This document shows, in pieces, positions 6,464-14,269 of a stretch of 64,000 bases of DNA. Source of the stretch: Acutalibacter muris (GTDB lineage: Bacteria; Bacillota; Clostridia; Oscillospirales; Acutalibacteraceae). How positions within the stretch are numbered: position 1 is the first letter of the stretch; each line of letters begins with the position of its first letter. Made by a program: the position numbers and the translations under genes. The notes under the pieces are model-generated. The model was not told where the DNA came from. It was given only the letters and a program-made list of their open reading frames with translations, and searched no databases. The stretch covers positions 744,001 through 808,000 of the forward strand of contig NZ_CP021422.1 in the NCBI RefSeq assembly GCF_002201475.1. Direction: 5' to 3'.

Positions 6464-8247
6464 ACATGGTTTTGAAAGTCTTTTTGTCTATGTCTTTTTC
6501 CGGAGCCCTGCTCATTCTGGCTTTGGTTTGTGGTGAACGATTTTTGAAACATAAAATCAGCCGACAGTGGCAGTATTATATTTGGCTCATTGTTATCCTG
6601 CGGTTGTTGCTTCCCTTTGGGCCAGAAACAAATTTGATGGGGAAAACCTATCAAGCCGTCGATGAAGCAATAACACAGAACACTTCTTTATCGGAAGCAC
6701 AAGAGCCAGTTAATGCTCCGGGAAATGTTCTCCCCCCTGCTGTTGGTTCGGAGCCGGATAACGAAAACACAAATAGCCCGGTAGAAGAATTGGTAACTGC
6801 ACATCCACTTAAAGACATCACATCACTGTTGATAAATCATATCTGGCTAATTTGGCTAATGGTTGCGCTGGGTATGCTGATACGGAAAGTAACAATCTAT
6901 CAAGGCTTTATACGGTATATCAATGCTGGATTATCCCCCGTTTCTGACATGGGAATTTTAGACCGTCTTTCCGTTGTTGCAGAGCGGGTGGGTATAAAAA
7001 AACCGATTGAATTATGTGTCAATCCGTTGATTTCTTCTCCGCTGTTAATTGGATTTTTCCACCCATGTATCGTATTGCCGAGCGTGGATATTTCCGAAAA
7101 GGATTTTCAGTATATCGTCCTGCACGAACTGACACATTATAAGCGGCGGGATATGTTTTATAAGTGGCTGGTGCAGGTTACAGTCTGTCTACATTGGTTT
7201 AACCCTTTCGTCCATCTCATGAGTCGGGAAATCACAAAAGCGTGCGAGTTTTCTTGTGATGAGGCAGTCCTTACAAAAATGGGATATGGCAACGCGCAAG
7301 AGTATGGAAATACCTTACTTGACGCTATGGCGGCAGTCGGAAGATACAAGGAAAATCTTGGGGCTGTCACTTTAAGCGAAAATAAACAGCTATTAAAAGA
7401 AAGGTTAGGTGCAATTATGAAATTTAAGGAACAGTCAAGGACAGTTAAAATGTTGACATTTGCTCTGACATTGTGCGTACTTTTAGGTGCGGCTTTTGTT
7501 GGCGTTTTCCCTGTTGCCGCGGCAACTGATCGCACAACACGCAAGCCCCAGGTGGCTGTGGATAAAACTCCCACACAAGGGAATACAAGCACAAGCAGTA
7601 AGGACTATGCAACCCAGGCGGAGCGGTACTATGAGGCTGACAGCCTACCGTTGTTTGAAATCACTTTTCCCCGGTTGGATGAAAATACGCAAAAGAAATG
7701 GCTGGAAAAGTTCTATGCTGATGAGGACTTTGCCTTTTTCTCTGTTGCTGTATGTTGGATTGACACAAATTCCGCTTTGTTTACCGACTTCGCTGAAAAA
7801 GCGTATGACGATGAAGAAATGGCGTTTTTCTCCATCTTGATAGACTGTATGGACGAAGCGGAACTGGAACTTTGGCTGGACAGGGCTTTGGAAGATGGAA
7901 ATTGGGCATTTCAATCCATGCTCTTTGATAAGCTAAACCGAAGCGAGGAATTTGACGAGCTTGAAGAAAAGCAGAAAAAAGAATGGGCCGAAGCGCAGAC
8001 GGCGGAATACCGGGCTGTGGGCGTTACAATGGACGGCAAAGACTATTATTACCAGGGCCAGCTTGTCAACATCTTTTTAGACATCCGGCCTAACAAATCC
8101 GTTTACACGCTGAATATGAACCCCAAAGGGACTGTTAATATCAAAATAGTCCGTGATGCAGAAAACAAAATCACAGGCGTTTCTTATATGACTGAGGCGG
8201 AAGTAACTGAACTGCTGGAAGATATGAGTGACCCAGATGATAAATAA
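6460..8247 (+). CDS. BlaR1-type M56 membrane metallopeptidase with unusual sensor tail
   Basis: A 595-residue signal transducer. N-terminal transmembrane helices lie at about residues 5-25, 38-55 and 127-145. The cytoplasmic M56 zinc peptidase carries HELTH at residues 222-226 and ACEFSCDEAV about 35 residues later. Another transmembrane helix (about 330-350) leads to the extracellular part. Classical BlaR1 ends in a penicillin-binding domain; this one does not. Instead about residues 405-495 form three tandem 30-residue repeats (…AFFSVAVCWID, …AFFSILIDCMD, …AFQSMLFDKLN), then a small domain with YYYQGQLVNIFLDIRP. The signal it detects is therefore unknown. It overlaps blaI by 4 bp. Confidence 0.8.
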   Translation: MNMVLKVFLSMSFSGALLILALVCGERFLKHKISRQWQYYIWLIVILRLLLPFGPETNLMGKTYQAVDEAITQNTSLSEAQEPVNAPGNVLPPAVGSEPDNENTNSPVEELVTAHPLKDITSLLINHIWLIWLMVALGMLIRKVTIYQGFIRYINAGLSPVSDMGILDRLSVVAERVGIKKPIELCVNPLISSPLLIGFFHPCIVLPSVDISEKDFQYIVLHELTHYKRRDMFYKWLVQVTVCLHWFNPFVHLMSREITKACEFSCDEAVLTKMGYGNAQEYGNTLLDAMAAVGRYKENLGAVTLSENKQLLKERLGAIMKFKEQSRTVKMLTFALTLCVLLGAAFVGVFPVAAATDRTTRKPQVAVDKTPTQGNTSTSSKDYATQAERYYEADSLPLFEITFPRLDENTQKKWLEKFYADEDFAFFSVAVCWIDTNSALFTDFAEKAYDDEEMAFFSILIDCMDEAELELWLDRALEDGNWAFQSMLFDKLNRSEEFDELEEKQKKEWAEAQTAEYRAVGVTMDGKDYYYQGQLVNIFLDIRPNKSVYTLNMNPKGTVNIKIVRDAENKITGVSYMTEAEVTELLEDMSDPDDK

Positions 8248-8266
8248 ACGCATGAAAAAAATCAAA

Positions 8267-8306
8267 GCCGCTCAACGGTAAATAAAAAAACCGTTGTTTC
8301 GGCGGC
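8267..8306 (+). repeat. A-loop hairpin after blaR1-like gene
   Basis: Stem AACGGT (8274-8279) and ACCGTT (8290-8295) enclose a ten-base A-rich loop; GCCGC/GCGGC form an outer stem. Similar A-loop hairpins end the cargo of ICE 2 (17529-17620). Confidence 0.55.
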
Positions 8307-8342
8307 TGATTATCTGCGCGCCAAAACAAAATACAGTGGCCT

Positions 8343-8387
8343 AACGGCGGTTTTGAAATAACAAATTTCAAGCCGCCGTTTTCTTTT
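8343..8387 (+). terminator. intrinsic terminator of cargo operon
   Basis: AACGGCGG..TTGAAAT pairs with ATTTCAA..CCGCCGTT, followed by TTTTCTTTT. Confidence 0.75.
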
Positions 8388-8628
8388 GAAAAATAGAATA
8401 CGGAGGGTGTATTAAAGTCACCCATTTTTAAGGACACGGCGGTATCCAGGAGGTATCGTTGTGTCCTTTTTTATCTGCACTCAAGTTAATTCGTTAAAAA
8501 AAGTTTAGCCCCTCCACCGGGTTACTCCGGCCAACAACGCGAAATTTGCAAGTACATAAAGAACTACGTCATTTCATGCGCCCGCACAGTACAACGCTGT
8601 GCGGGCGTTGTCGTTTCTTGTCGGCTCC

Positions 8629-8653
8629 ACTTCGGGACAAACAGTCCCAAGGT
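8629..8653. repeat. ICE palindrome copy 4 (degenerate)
   Basis: ACTTC-GGGACA-AAC-AGTCCC-AAGGT. One arm base differs from the consensus. Confidence 0.65.
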
Positions 8654-8691
8654 GCGGGGCGGCTCCCCCGGGTGTCGCTCCCCGCCGCCCT

Positions 8692-8733
8692 CCATATCGT
8701 TTCCCGGCAACCCATCCACAAAAAACGATATGG
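8692..8733 (+). promoter_or_regulatory. hairpin touching the ribosome site of the sigma-like gene
   Basis: Perfect 11-bp arms CCATATCGTTT (8692-8702) and AAACGATATGG (8723-8733) surround a 20-base loop. The right arm ends in the first two G of GGAGG (8732-8736), so folding would compete with ribosome binding 9 bases before the ATG. Confidence 0.55.
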
Positions 8734-8744
8734 AGGTACATACC

Positions 8745-9167
8745 ATGACTATTATCAATCTGCGCGACTTTTATTACTGGTACACCCAGGACGAATATAT
8801 TGAGGTTACTGACGATGTGGCCGAGGCGCTCCGGGCCAGCGTCCGCTATGAGGCGGCCTATACCGAGCGTGTCCGCTACAACAAGGCGTACTATTCCTTG
8901 GATGCGGATGACGGCATCGAGTATTCCGCCTGCCTGCACGAGCTCACCCCGGACGAGGTTCTGGAGCTCAAGGAGCGGTTCTGCCGTTTGTGGAACGCGC
9001 TGAACAGCCTGCCGGAAACCCAGGGCCGCCGGGTGGACGCTCACTTTATCCTCGGCATGACCTACCGGGAGATTGCCAAAGCCGAGGGCGTGGATAAGAG
9101 CGCGGTGCGGCGCTCCGTTCTCAGCGGCATCGCACAGATGAAAAAATATTTGAGAAAAAATCCGTGA
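8745..9167 (+). CDS. sigma-70 region 4-like ICE regulator
   Basis: A 140-residue protein. The C-terminal segment LPETQGRRVDAHFILGMTYREIAKAEG (about residues 97-123) followed by VDKSAVRRSVLSGIAQMKK is a sigma region 4 helix-turn-helix. The N-terminal half is acidic and Tyr-rich (FYYWYTQDEYIEV). Such small sigma-like proteins sit just before the recombinase in Tn1549-type ICEs and are presumed to control excision or transfer genes. The ATG at 8745 follows GGAGG (8732-8736). The in-frame upstream extension to a GTG at 8652 runs through a hairpin and is discounted. Confidence 0.75.
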   Translation: MTIINLRDFYYWYTQDEYIEVTDDVAEALRASVRYEAAYTERVRYNKAYYSLDADDGIEYSACLHELTPDEVLELKERFCRLWNALNSLPETQGRRVDAHFILGMTYREIAKAEGVDKSAVRRSVLSGIAQMKKYLRKNP

Positions 9168-9595
9168 TTGCCGTCTCCATTTGCTCCATTTTTCTGGTGG
9201 TATATGAGAGGAAGTTTTTTCTTCTCTACAACTGAATAGTGGGCGGCCCCGGGTGAACGCGGGGAGCCGGGCGGCGGGTGCGCTATGACTTCTCCCACGG
9301 GAGGACGAGCGACCAACACCACCGCCGCGAGTGGGGAACCTGCCAGCCCCACGGCCACGATCCGCGAGGGACAAGCTGGCCGCTTGCCGCTTGGGGCCGC
9401 CGCACAAAACAAGGGAACGCCGGGCCGCTACTCGCTGTCTTTTGACGGGCCAAACATACGGGCCCGGCGCTCCCCATTTCAAACAAGTTCGAGACAAATT
9501 GTCCCAAGGTGAGGACAGGCTAAAGGGCGGCACTTTTCGGAGTGCTGCCTTTTCGCGTTTCCCCACCAACCAAAAACGCAAAAGGAGGTTTTGCC
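9168..9595. other. intergenic region, no gene seen
   Basis: Very G+C-rich 428 bp between the sigma-like and DUF6870-like genes. No frame has both a ribosome site and recognisable protein. It contains palindrome copy 5. Confidence 0.5.
9488..9509. repeat. ICE palindrome copy 5 (degenerate)
   Basis: TTC-GAGACA-AAT-TGTCCC-AAGG. One arm base is changed (GGG to GAG). Confidence 0.65.
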
Positions 9596-9862
9596 GTGAA
9601 ACTGACCGCACAAGAGCTGGAACAAATGAAAAGCGTGAACATCGGCGCGGTGAGCGCGGATGCGCTGGCTGACGTGAGCGGTATGGCCTTTGACCGCACC
9701 CTCCCCCGGGAGGAGCGGCTGGCCCGGTTTGTGAAACGGGCCGTCAATCCATACTGCTTTAGCGTGGGCGGCGTGGGCGTGAAAATCGAATTTGCCGAGG
9801 GCGGCCCCTCCCTGCAGGAGACGCTGACCGCCTTTCTTATCCGGCAAAAGAGCGGGCTGTAA
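9596..9862 (+). CDS. DUF6870-like small ICE protein
   Basis: An 88-residue soluble protein with GTG at 9596 behind AAAGGAGG (9581-9588). The pattern LTAQELEQMKSVNI, then LADVSGMAFDRTLPREERLARFV, then NPYCFSVGGVGVKIEFA resembles the DUF6870 family, which occurs beside recombinases in Firmicutes ICEs. No catalytic residues are apparent and the function is unknown. Palindrome copy 5 lies 87 bp upstream of the start, and copy 6 22 bp after the stop. Confidence 0.6.
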   Translation: MKLTAQELEQMKSVNIGAVSADALADVSGMAFDRTLPREERLARFVKRAVNPYCFSVGGVGVKIEFAEGGPSLQETLTAFLIRQKSGL

Positions 9863-9883
9863 CTGCTGTTGCGGCCCGTTCCT

Positions 9884-9908
9884 ACTTCGAGACAAAATGT
9901 CCCGAGGC
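9884..9908. repeat. ICE palindrome copy 6
   Basis: ACTTC-GAGACA-AAA-TGTCCC-GAGG. It lies just before the recombinase promoter. Confidence 0.7.
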
Positions 9909-9918
9909 ATCGACATCC

Positions 9919-9947
9919 TTGTTGATTGCCCCGGGCAGAGGTATAAT
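9919..9947 (+). promoter_or_regulatory. promoter of recombinase gene (ICE 1)
   Basis: TTGTTG at 9919-9924, 17-bp spacer, TATAAT at 9942-9947. GGAAGGAGG follows before the ATG at 9979. Confidence 0.65.
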
Positions 9948-9978
9948 ATAAGTGTAATGTGATAGGGAAGGAGGAACA

Positions 9979-11664
9979 ATGGCACGAACAAAAAACAGAG
10001 GGTATCAGCAGACTTTGACCCCTACCTATACGGCCCGGCTCTGGAAAATGGGCGGCTACATCCGGCTTTCCCGAGAGGATTTACAGAAAATCAACCGGGG
10101 GCTTGACGATAGCAACAGCGTGAAAAACCAGCGCGACATTCTCAATGATTTTCACTTCAACCATGCGGAAGAATTTGAAAGCTACACCGAGTATGTGGAT
10201 GACGGCCACACGGGAACCGATACGGAGCGCGAAAGTTTCCAGCGGCTCTTGGGGGATGTGATGAGCGGGAAAATCAACTGCGTTGTGGTGAAAGACCTTT
10301 CCCGTTTCGCCCGGAATTATAGCGATGCTGGAAGTCTGATTGATAACCTTTTTGTGCAGATGGGCATCCGCTTTATCAGCTTGGCCGAGGGCGTGGATAG
10401 CTACCTAAACCCGGACAGCGTGAACAGCATCATCGTTCCGATAACAAACGTGATGAATGACCAGTATTGTTATCAGACCTCAAAGAAAATCCGGCAGGTT
10501 TTTGATTATAAGCGGCGCAACGGCCAGTACATAGGCTCTTTTGCTCCCTACGGCTACATAAAAGACCCCAAAGACAAGCACCAGCTAATCGTTGACCCGG
10601 AGGCCGCTGAAACCGTCAAAAAGATATACGAGATGTGCCTGCAAGGTACGGCCAAACTTCAAATTGTGATGTATCTGAATGACCACGGCATACCCAGCCC
10701 CACGGCATACAGAAAGCTAAAGGGCCTGCCCTACTCCCCGGCTATATCGGACGCTCCCATGTGGGGGAACAAGATTATAACGGATATTCTCAGAAATCCT
10801 ATTTACACCGGGGATTTAGTACAGGGCCGCCGCCGGGTGAAAAGCTACAAGGTACACCAGATTGAGGCTGTGCCGGAGGATGAATGGGTGCGCGTCCCCG
10901 ATACCCACGAGGCCATCATCACCCACGAAACCTTTGACCGGGTACAGGAACTTCTGAAACATGACACCCGGACGGCCCCTAAAAAGCGGGAGCTCCATTT
11001 ATTCAGCGGTTTTCTGAGGTGCGCTGACTGCGGCAAGGCTGTGACCCGGAGCCAGAGCGGGAAGAATGTTTATTATTCCTGCTCCACTTACAAGAAACGC
11101 TCCCGGACAGCCTGCACCATGCACTCTATCAAACACAACCGTCTGGAGGCCGCTGTTCTGTTTGCCATCCAGTATCAAGTGAGCACTGCCGTTTCCTACT
11201 CGGAAATAGTAGCCCATATCAATGCGGCTCCGCTGAAAAAAAGTCAATCCCACCGCCTTAACGACCAGATTGCCGCAAAGGAAAAGGAATTGACGAAAAT
11301 CACCCGCTACAAGCAGTCACTGTATCAAGACTGGAAAGACGGGGAAATCTCCCAGCAGGAATACCGGGAAATGAAAGCCGATTATGAACGGCAGGCCGCC
11401 GGGCTCTCGGATTTGCTGGCCCGGCTGACGGCTGAACGGAAACAGCTTTCAAACGGCGTTGACCAGCAGCATCCCGCACTGGTAGCTTTTGCAAAATATC
11501 AGAACATCGAAAAGCTGACCCGCGAAATCCTGATTGAACTGGTAGACCATATCAAGGTTTACGAAAACGGCAATATCAGCGTTCATTTTAAGTTTGCGGA
11601 CGAGTTCCGCCGGATTGCCGAGTACATTGAAATCAATACCACTGACACCGCCGAGGCGGGCTGA
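9979..11664 (+). CDS. large serine recombinase of ICE 1 (TnpX/TndX type)
   Basis: The 561-residue site-specific recombinase catalyses excision and integration through a Ser-DNA intermediate. The resolvase domain (about residues 24-170) has the catalytic Ser31 in YIRLSRED, and DDGHTGTDTERESFQRLL and VVVKDLSRFARNYSDAG are the family motifs. The recombinase domain follows at about 200-310. A zinc beta-ribbon (CADCGKA..YYSC..C, about 352-380) and a coiled coil (about 425-500) complete the large-serine type. Length is normal. It is the last gene of the ICE 1 module, as in Tn1549 relatives, and has its own promoter. Confidence 0.9.
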   Translation: MARTKNRGYQQTLTPTYTARLWKMGGYIRLSREDLQKINRGLDDSNSVKNQRDILNDFHFNHAEEFESYTEYVDDGHTGTDTERESFQRLLGDVMSGKINCVVVKDLSRFARNYSDAGSLIDNLFVQMGIRFISLAEGVDSYLNPDSVNSIIVPITNVMNDQYCYQTSKKIRQVFDYKRRNGQYIGSFAPYGYIKDPKDKHQLIVDPEAAETVKKIYEMCLQGTAKLQIVMYLNDHGIPSPTAYRKLKGLPYSPAISDAPMWGNKIITDILRNPIYTGDLVQGRRRVKSYKVHQIEAVPEDEWVRVPDTHEAIITHETFDRVQELLKHDTRTAPKKRELHLFSGFLRCADCGKAVTRSQSGKNVYYSCSTYKKRSRTACTMHSIKHNRLEAAVLFAIQYQVSTAVSYSEIVAHINAAPLKKSQSHRLNDQIAAKEKELTKITRYKQSLYQDWKDGEISQQEYREMKADYERQAAGLSDLLARLTAERKQLSNGVDQQHPALVAFAKYQNIEKLTREILIELVDHIKVYENGNISVHFKFADEFRRIAEYIEINTTDTAEAG

Positions 11665-11875
11665 CCCCCGCCAAAGCATGAAATCCTTTTGACAGTGTGT
11701 TTTCCTAATAAAACGCAATCTTATGCTTGCTACGTTACCCCTCCCCCCGTTCCGCTTCCCCCGTCCTCCGTACTAATAAAGCGAATTGGAACACCCAAAC
11801 TGTGCGCCAAAGGCTGGAAATTTCCGAAAAAGCGCAAAAAAATAGAAGCCGCTCTGCGTTCTCGCAAAGCGACCT

Positions 11876-12217
11876 CTATTTGCTTTCGATAGCCCCGTCT
11901 AATGCTCCCTCAATGACCGGCAGATGTTCTTCTGGACACATCATCACCTTGCGGCTGATGCGCTGGCGCTGGTCGTGTTCCTCCCCTGCGGTAAGCTGGT
12001 TGAAATACTTTGCGGCGGGAAGATTGAAAATTTGAATGAGCTGTATTATGACTGGTAGCGCCGGTATGATGTGGTTATTCTCAATGTTGATAAGATAGAC
12101 CGTTGAGATACCCGCCATTTCAGCGGCCTTTTGCCTGGACAGCCGCCGCTTTTTCCTCGCCGCCTTGACATCCTCCCCAAAGGGTTCAAAACCGGGGCAA
12201 TCCTGAATGTTAGCCAT
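11876..12217 (-). CDS. XRE-family repressor (ICE 2 cargo)
   Basis: A 113-residue regulator. The helix-turn-helix (about residues 15-70) reads EDVKAARKKRRLSRQKAAEMAGISTVYLINIENN. The C-terminal part has CPEEHLPVIEGAL, which resembles the tail of many ICE-borne XRE proteins. It is divergent from the Xis-like/two-component operon. The space between carries exact 9-bp arms GTATACTTT/AAAGTATAC, a likely operator. It probably controls its own gene and the operon to its right. Confidence 0.75.
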   Translation of the reverse strand: MANIQDCPGFEPFGEDVKAARKKRRLSRQKAAEMAGISTVYLINIENNHIIPALPVIIQLIQIFNLPAAKYFNQLTAGEEHDQRQRISRKVMMCPEEHLPVIEGALDGAIESK

Positions 12218-12238
12218 ATTGTATCACCCATCTATATT

Positions 12239-12274
12239 GTATACTTTACTTTTTGACTTGGAAACAAAGTATAC
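12239..12274. promoter_or_regulatory. operator candidate: inverted repeat in divergent promoter region
   Basis: GTATACTTT at 12239-12247 and AAAGTATAC at 12266-12274 are exact 9-bp arms with an 18-bp centre, 22 bp upstream of the XRE start. Confidence 0.5.
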
Positions 12275-12361
12275 AGAGCAGGTTCTAATCTTTATTATTT
12301 ACATTTTGGCGCTTGTTTTATTCGAGCAAAAGAAGTAAAATACCAATATCGGAGGTGCAGC

Positions 12362-12550
12362 ATGGACTATATGACTTTGAAAGAAGCGAGCGAAAAATGG
12401 GGTGTCACCCCACGACGGATAAACTATTACTGCGTTGCGGGGCGCATCCCTGGTGCTTTGAAAGTAGCAACGATCTGGCTTTTGCCAAAAGATGCAGCGA
12501 AGCCGATTGACGGTCGTACAAAACAAGGGAGGGCTTTGAAGCATGAATAG
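12362..12550 (+). CDS. small helix-turn-helix protein, excisionase-like
   Basis: A 62-residue protein. MDYMTLKEASEKWGVTPRRINYYCVAGRIPGA is the winged-helix pattern of MerR/Xis-like DNA-binding domains that read a plasmid or phage site. A WLLPKDAAKPIDGR segment, common in this subfamily, follows. GGAGG at 12351-12355 precedes the ATG. It overlaps the response regulator start by 8 bp. It could act as a recombination directionality factor for either recombinase or as a regulator of the adjoining operon; the sequence does not decide. Confidence 0.65.
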   Translation: MDYMTLKEASEKWGVTPRRINYYCVAGRIPGALKVATIWLLPKDAAKPIDGRTKQGRALKHE

Positions 12551-13244
12551 CGTTTTAATTATAGACGATGACAAGGAACTATGTGCCTTAATGAAAAAAT
12601 GCGTGGAGCAGGAAAACTTGTCTGCGGTGGTGGCGCATGGCGGCTTAGAGGGTCTGCGGCTGCTGGAAGAAAACAAAGATGCCTGTTCCCTGATTATTCT
12701 GGATGTGATGATGCCGGATATGGACGGTTTTCAGGTATTGCAGAAAATCCGGGAGAAAAATAATGTGCCGGTGCTGATGCTGACCGCCAAAAGTGACGAG
12801 GAAGATAAGGTTTCCGGTCTACGGCTTGGGGCAGACGATTACCTGACAAAGCCTTTCAGCATTAACGAGCTGATGGCCCGCATCCATTCCCTGGTTCGGC
12901 GCTATACCACCTTAAACCCCATAGCTGGGAATGTGGCCGCCACAATGCTGCTGAAAGATATGGTGATTGATAAAGTCAATCGGACGGTCACTGTCCAAAA
13001 TCTCCCGGTAGAGCTAACCGGCAAGGAATTTGATCTGCTTGTGTTTCTGGCATCCAATAAGGGCCGGGTATTCACCAAAAAGCAGATATACACACAGGTA
13101 TGGGCAGAGGAATACGCCTTTGACGACAGCAATATCATGTCCTTTATCAGCAAATTGAGGAAGAAAATCGAGCCAAATCCAGAGCATCCGTTTTACATCC
13201 AGACCGTCCGGGGCGTGGGGTATCGGTTCAACAAGGAGGCATGA
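12543..13244 (+). CDS. OmpR/PhoB-family response regulator (lantibiotic-immunity type)
   Basis: A 233-residue regulator. Receiver domain residues 1-115: acidic pocket DDD at 8-10, phospho-acceptor Asp54 in LDVMMPDMDGF, and Lys in LTKPFS. A winged-helix output domain occupies about 135-230, with LTGKEFDLLVFLASNKGRVFTK and TVRGVGYRF. It is coupled to the kinase downstream by overlap (stop and start at 13241-13244). Its likely target is the four 11-bp repeats at 14192-14235 that overlap the promoter of the transporter genes. Confidence 0.85.
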   Translation: MNSVLIIDDDKELCALMKKCVEQENLSAVVAHGGLEGLRLLEENKDACSLIILDVMMPDMDGFQVLQKIREKNNVPVLMLTAKSDEEDKVSGLRLGADDYLTKPFSINELMARIHSLVRRYTTLNPIAGNVAATMLLKDMVIDKVNRTVTVQNLPVELTGKEFDLLVFLASNKGRVFTKKQIYTQVWAEEYAFDDSNIMSFISKLRKKIEPNPEHPFYIQTVRGVGYRFNKEA

Positions 13245-14164
13245 GCATGAACCTTTATCTGTTGCTGTCCCTATTGGTTGCCCTGCTGGTAATTACCTGC
13301 CTTTGGGCCAGACTTCACCGTGTCCGGGGTCAGCTTTCTCTTATCAAAGATGCCCTGACGGATATAAAGAACGGGAACCTGAACCGCCGTGTATTGTCGC
13401 GGGAGAGCGACCTGACGAAGCAAATCTGTTATGACATCAACGAGATCGCTATGAGCAGCCAATCCCAGCTTATCCAACAAAAGCAATCCGAGCAGGCATA
13501 TAAACGGCTCATGACAAGCCTTTCCCATGATGTAAAGACCCCTCTCGCCTCTCTGGTGGGGTATTTGGAGGCCGTGGAAAGCAAAATGGTGACAGGAGCC
13601 GAACAGGAAGAATACATTCAGGTTGCTACGGAAAAAGCCCATCATCTGAAAGACTTTGTGACCGCCTTGTTTGAATGGGTGAAGCTGGACGCAGGGGAAC
13701 AAGTTTTTCATTTTGAGTTTTGCGATCTGAACGAGCTTTCCCGCAACATTATGGCTGACTGGGTGCTGTTGCTGGAAAACCACAATTTTACCTATGAGAT
13801 AGAGATACCCGAAGCAGAATACATGACAAGAGTTGACCCCACCGCCTACACCCGTATTCTCAATAATCTGCTGCAAAATATCCTGACGCATAGTGCCGCA
13901 AGCCAAGTGTCCCTTACTGTAACCGAAACGGAGCAGCAGGCAAAAATCGTTGTTGCCGATAATGGGAAAGGAATTTCTGCCTCTGATCTCCCCCATATCT
14001 TTGAACGGATGTATCAATGCGATCACTCCCGATCTGCCAAAGGGAACGGGCTGGGCCTCTCCATTGCAAAAGAGCTGGTGAGCATTCATAAAGGAACCAT
14101 CACGGCAGCCAGTGTTCCCGGAGCAGGTACAACCTTTACCATCATACTTCCGAAAGCCCTGTGA
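13241..14164 (+). CDS. sensor histidine kinase (small-loop, two-transmembrane type)
   Basis: A 307-residue kinase with one clear N-terminal membrane helix (about residues 5-22), a HAMP-like stretch (LTDIKNGNLNRRV), and HisKA with SLSHDVKTPLASLVGYL (His at about 98). The HATPase domain follows, with NNLLQNILTHS, DNGKGIS and GNGLGLSIAKELV. The almost absent extracellular loop suggests it senses through the neighbouring ABC transporter or at the membrane, as in BceS-like kinases. That is inference. ATG at 13247 is an alternative start. It forms a two-component pair with the regulator upstream. Confidence 0.8.
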   Translation: MSMNLYLLLSLLVALLVITCLWARLHRVRGQLSLIKDALTDIKNGNLNRRVLSRESDLTKQICYDINEIAMSSQSQLIQQKQSEQAYKRLMTSLSHDVKTPLASLVGYLEAVESKMVTGAEQEEYIQVATEKAHHLKDFVTALFEWVKLDAGEQVFHFEFCDLNELSRNIMADWVLLLENHNFTYEIEIPEAEYMTRVDPTAYTRILNNLLQNILTHSAASQVSLTVTETEQQAKIVVADNGKGISASDLPHIFERMYQCDHSRSAKGNGLGLSIAKELVSIHKGTITAASVPGAGTTFTIILPKAL

Positions 14165-14191
14165 GCGTGCAGGGCTTTCTTTCGTTCAAAA

Positions 14192-14235
14192 CAAGGTTAA
14201 AACAAGATTTCGGCAAGGTTATGGCAAGGTTCGTC
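14192..14235 (+). promoter_or_regulatory. four 11-bp direct repeats: response-regulator operator
   Basis: CAAGGTT/CAAGATT units start at 14192, 14203, 14214 and 14225, exactly 11 bp apart. TATAAT (14239-14244) follows, so the last repeats cover the -35 region of the transporter promoter. Confidence 0.7.
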
Positions 14236-14269
14236 CCTTATAATGGGAACCATGAAAGGAGGAAACCGC

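Larger units (their letters stand above)
8248..8744. other. intergenic region with several hairpins
   Basis: No gene is convincing in these 497 bp. It holds the A-loop hairpin (8267-8306), the terminator (8343-8387), a CCCGCACAG/CTGTGCGGG hairpin (8581-8605), palindrome copy 4 (8629-8653) and the hairpin before the sigma-like gene (8692-8733). Confidence 0.6.
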
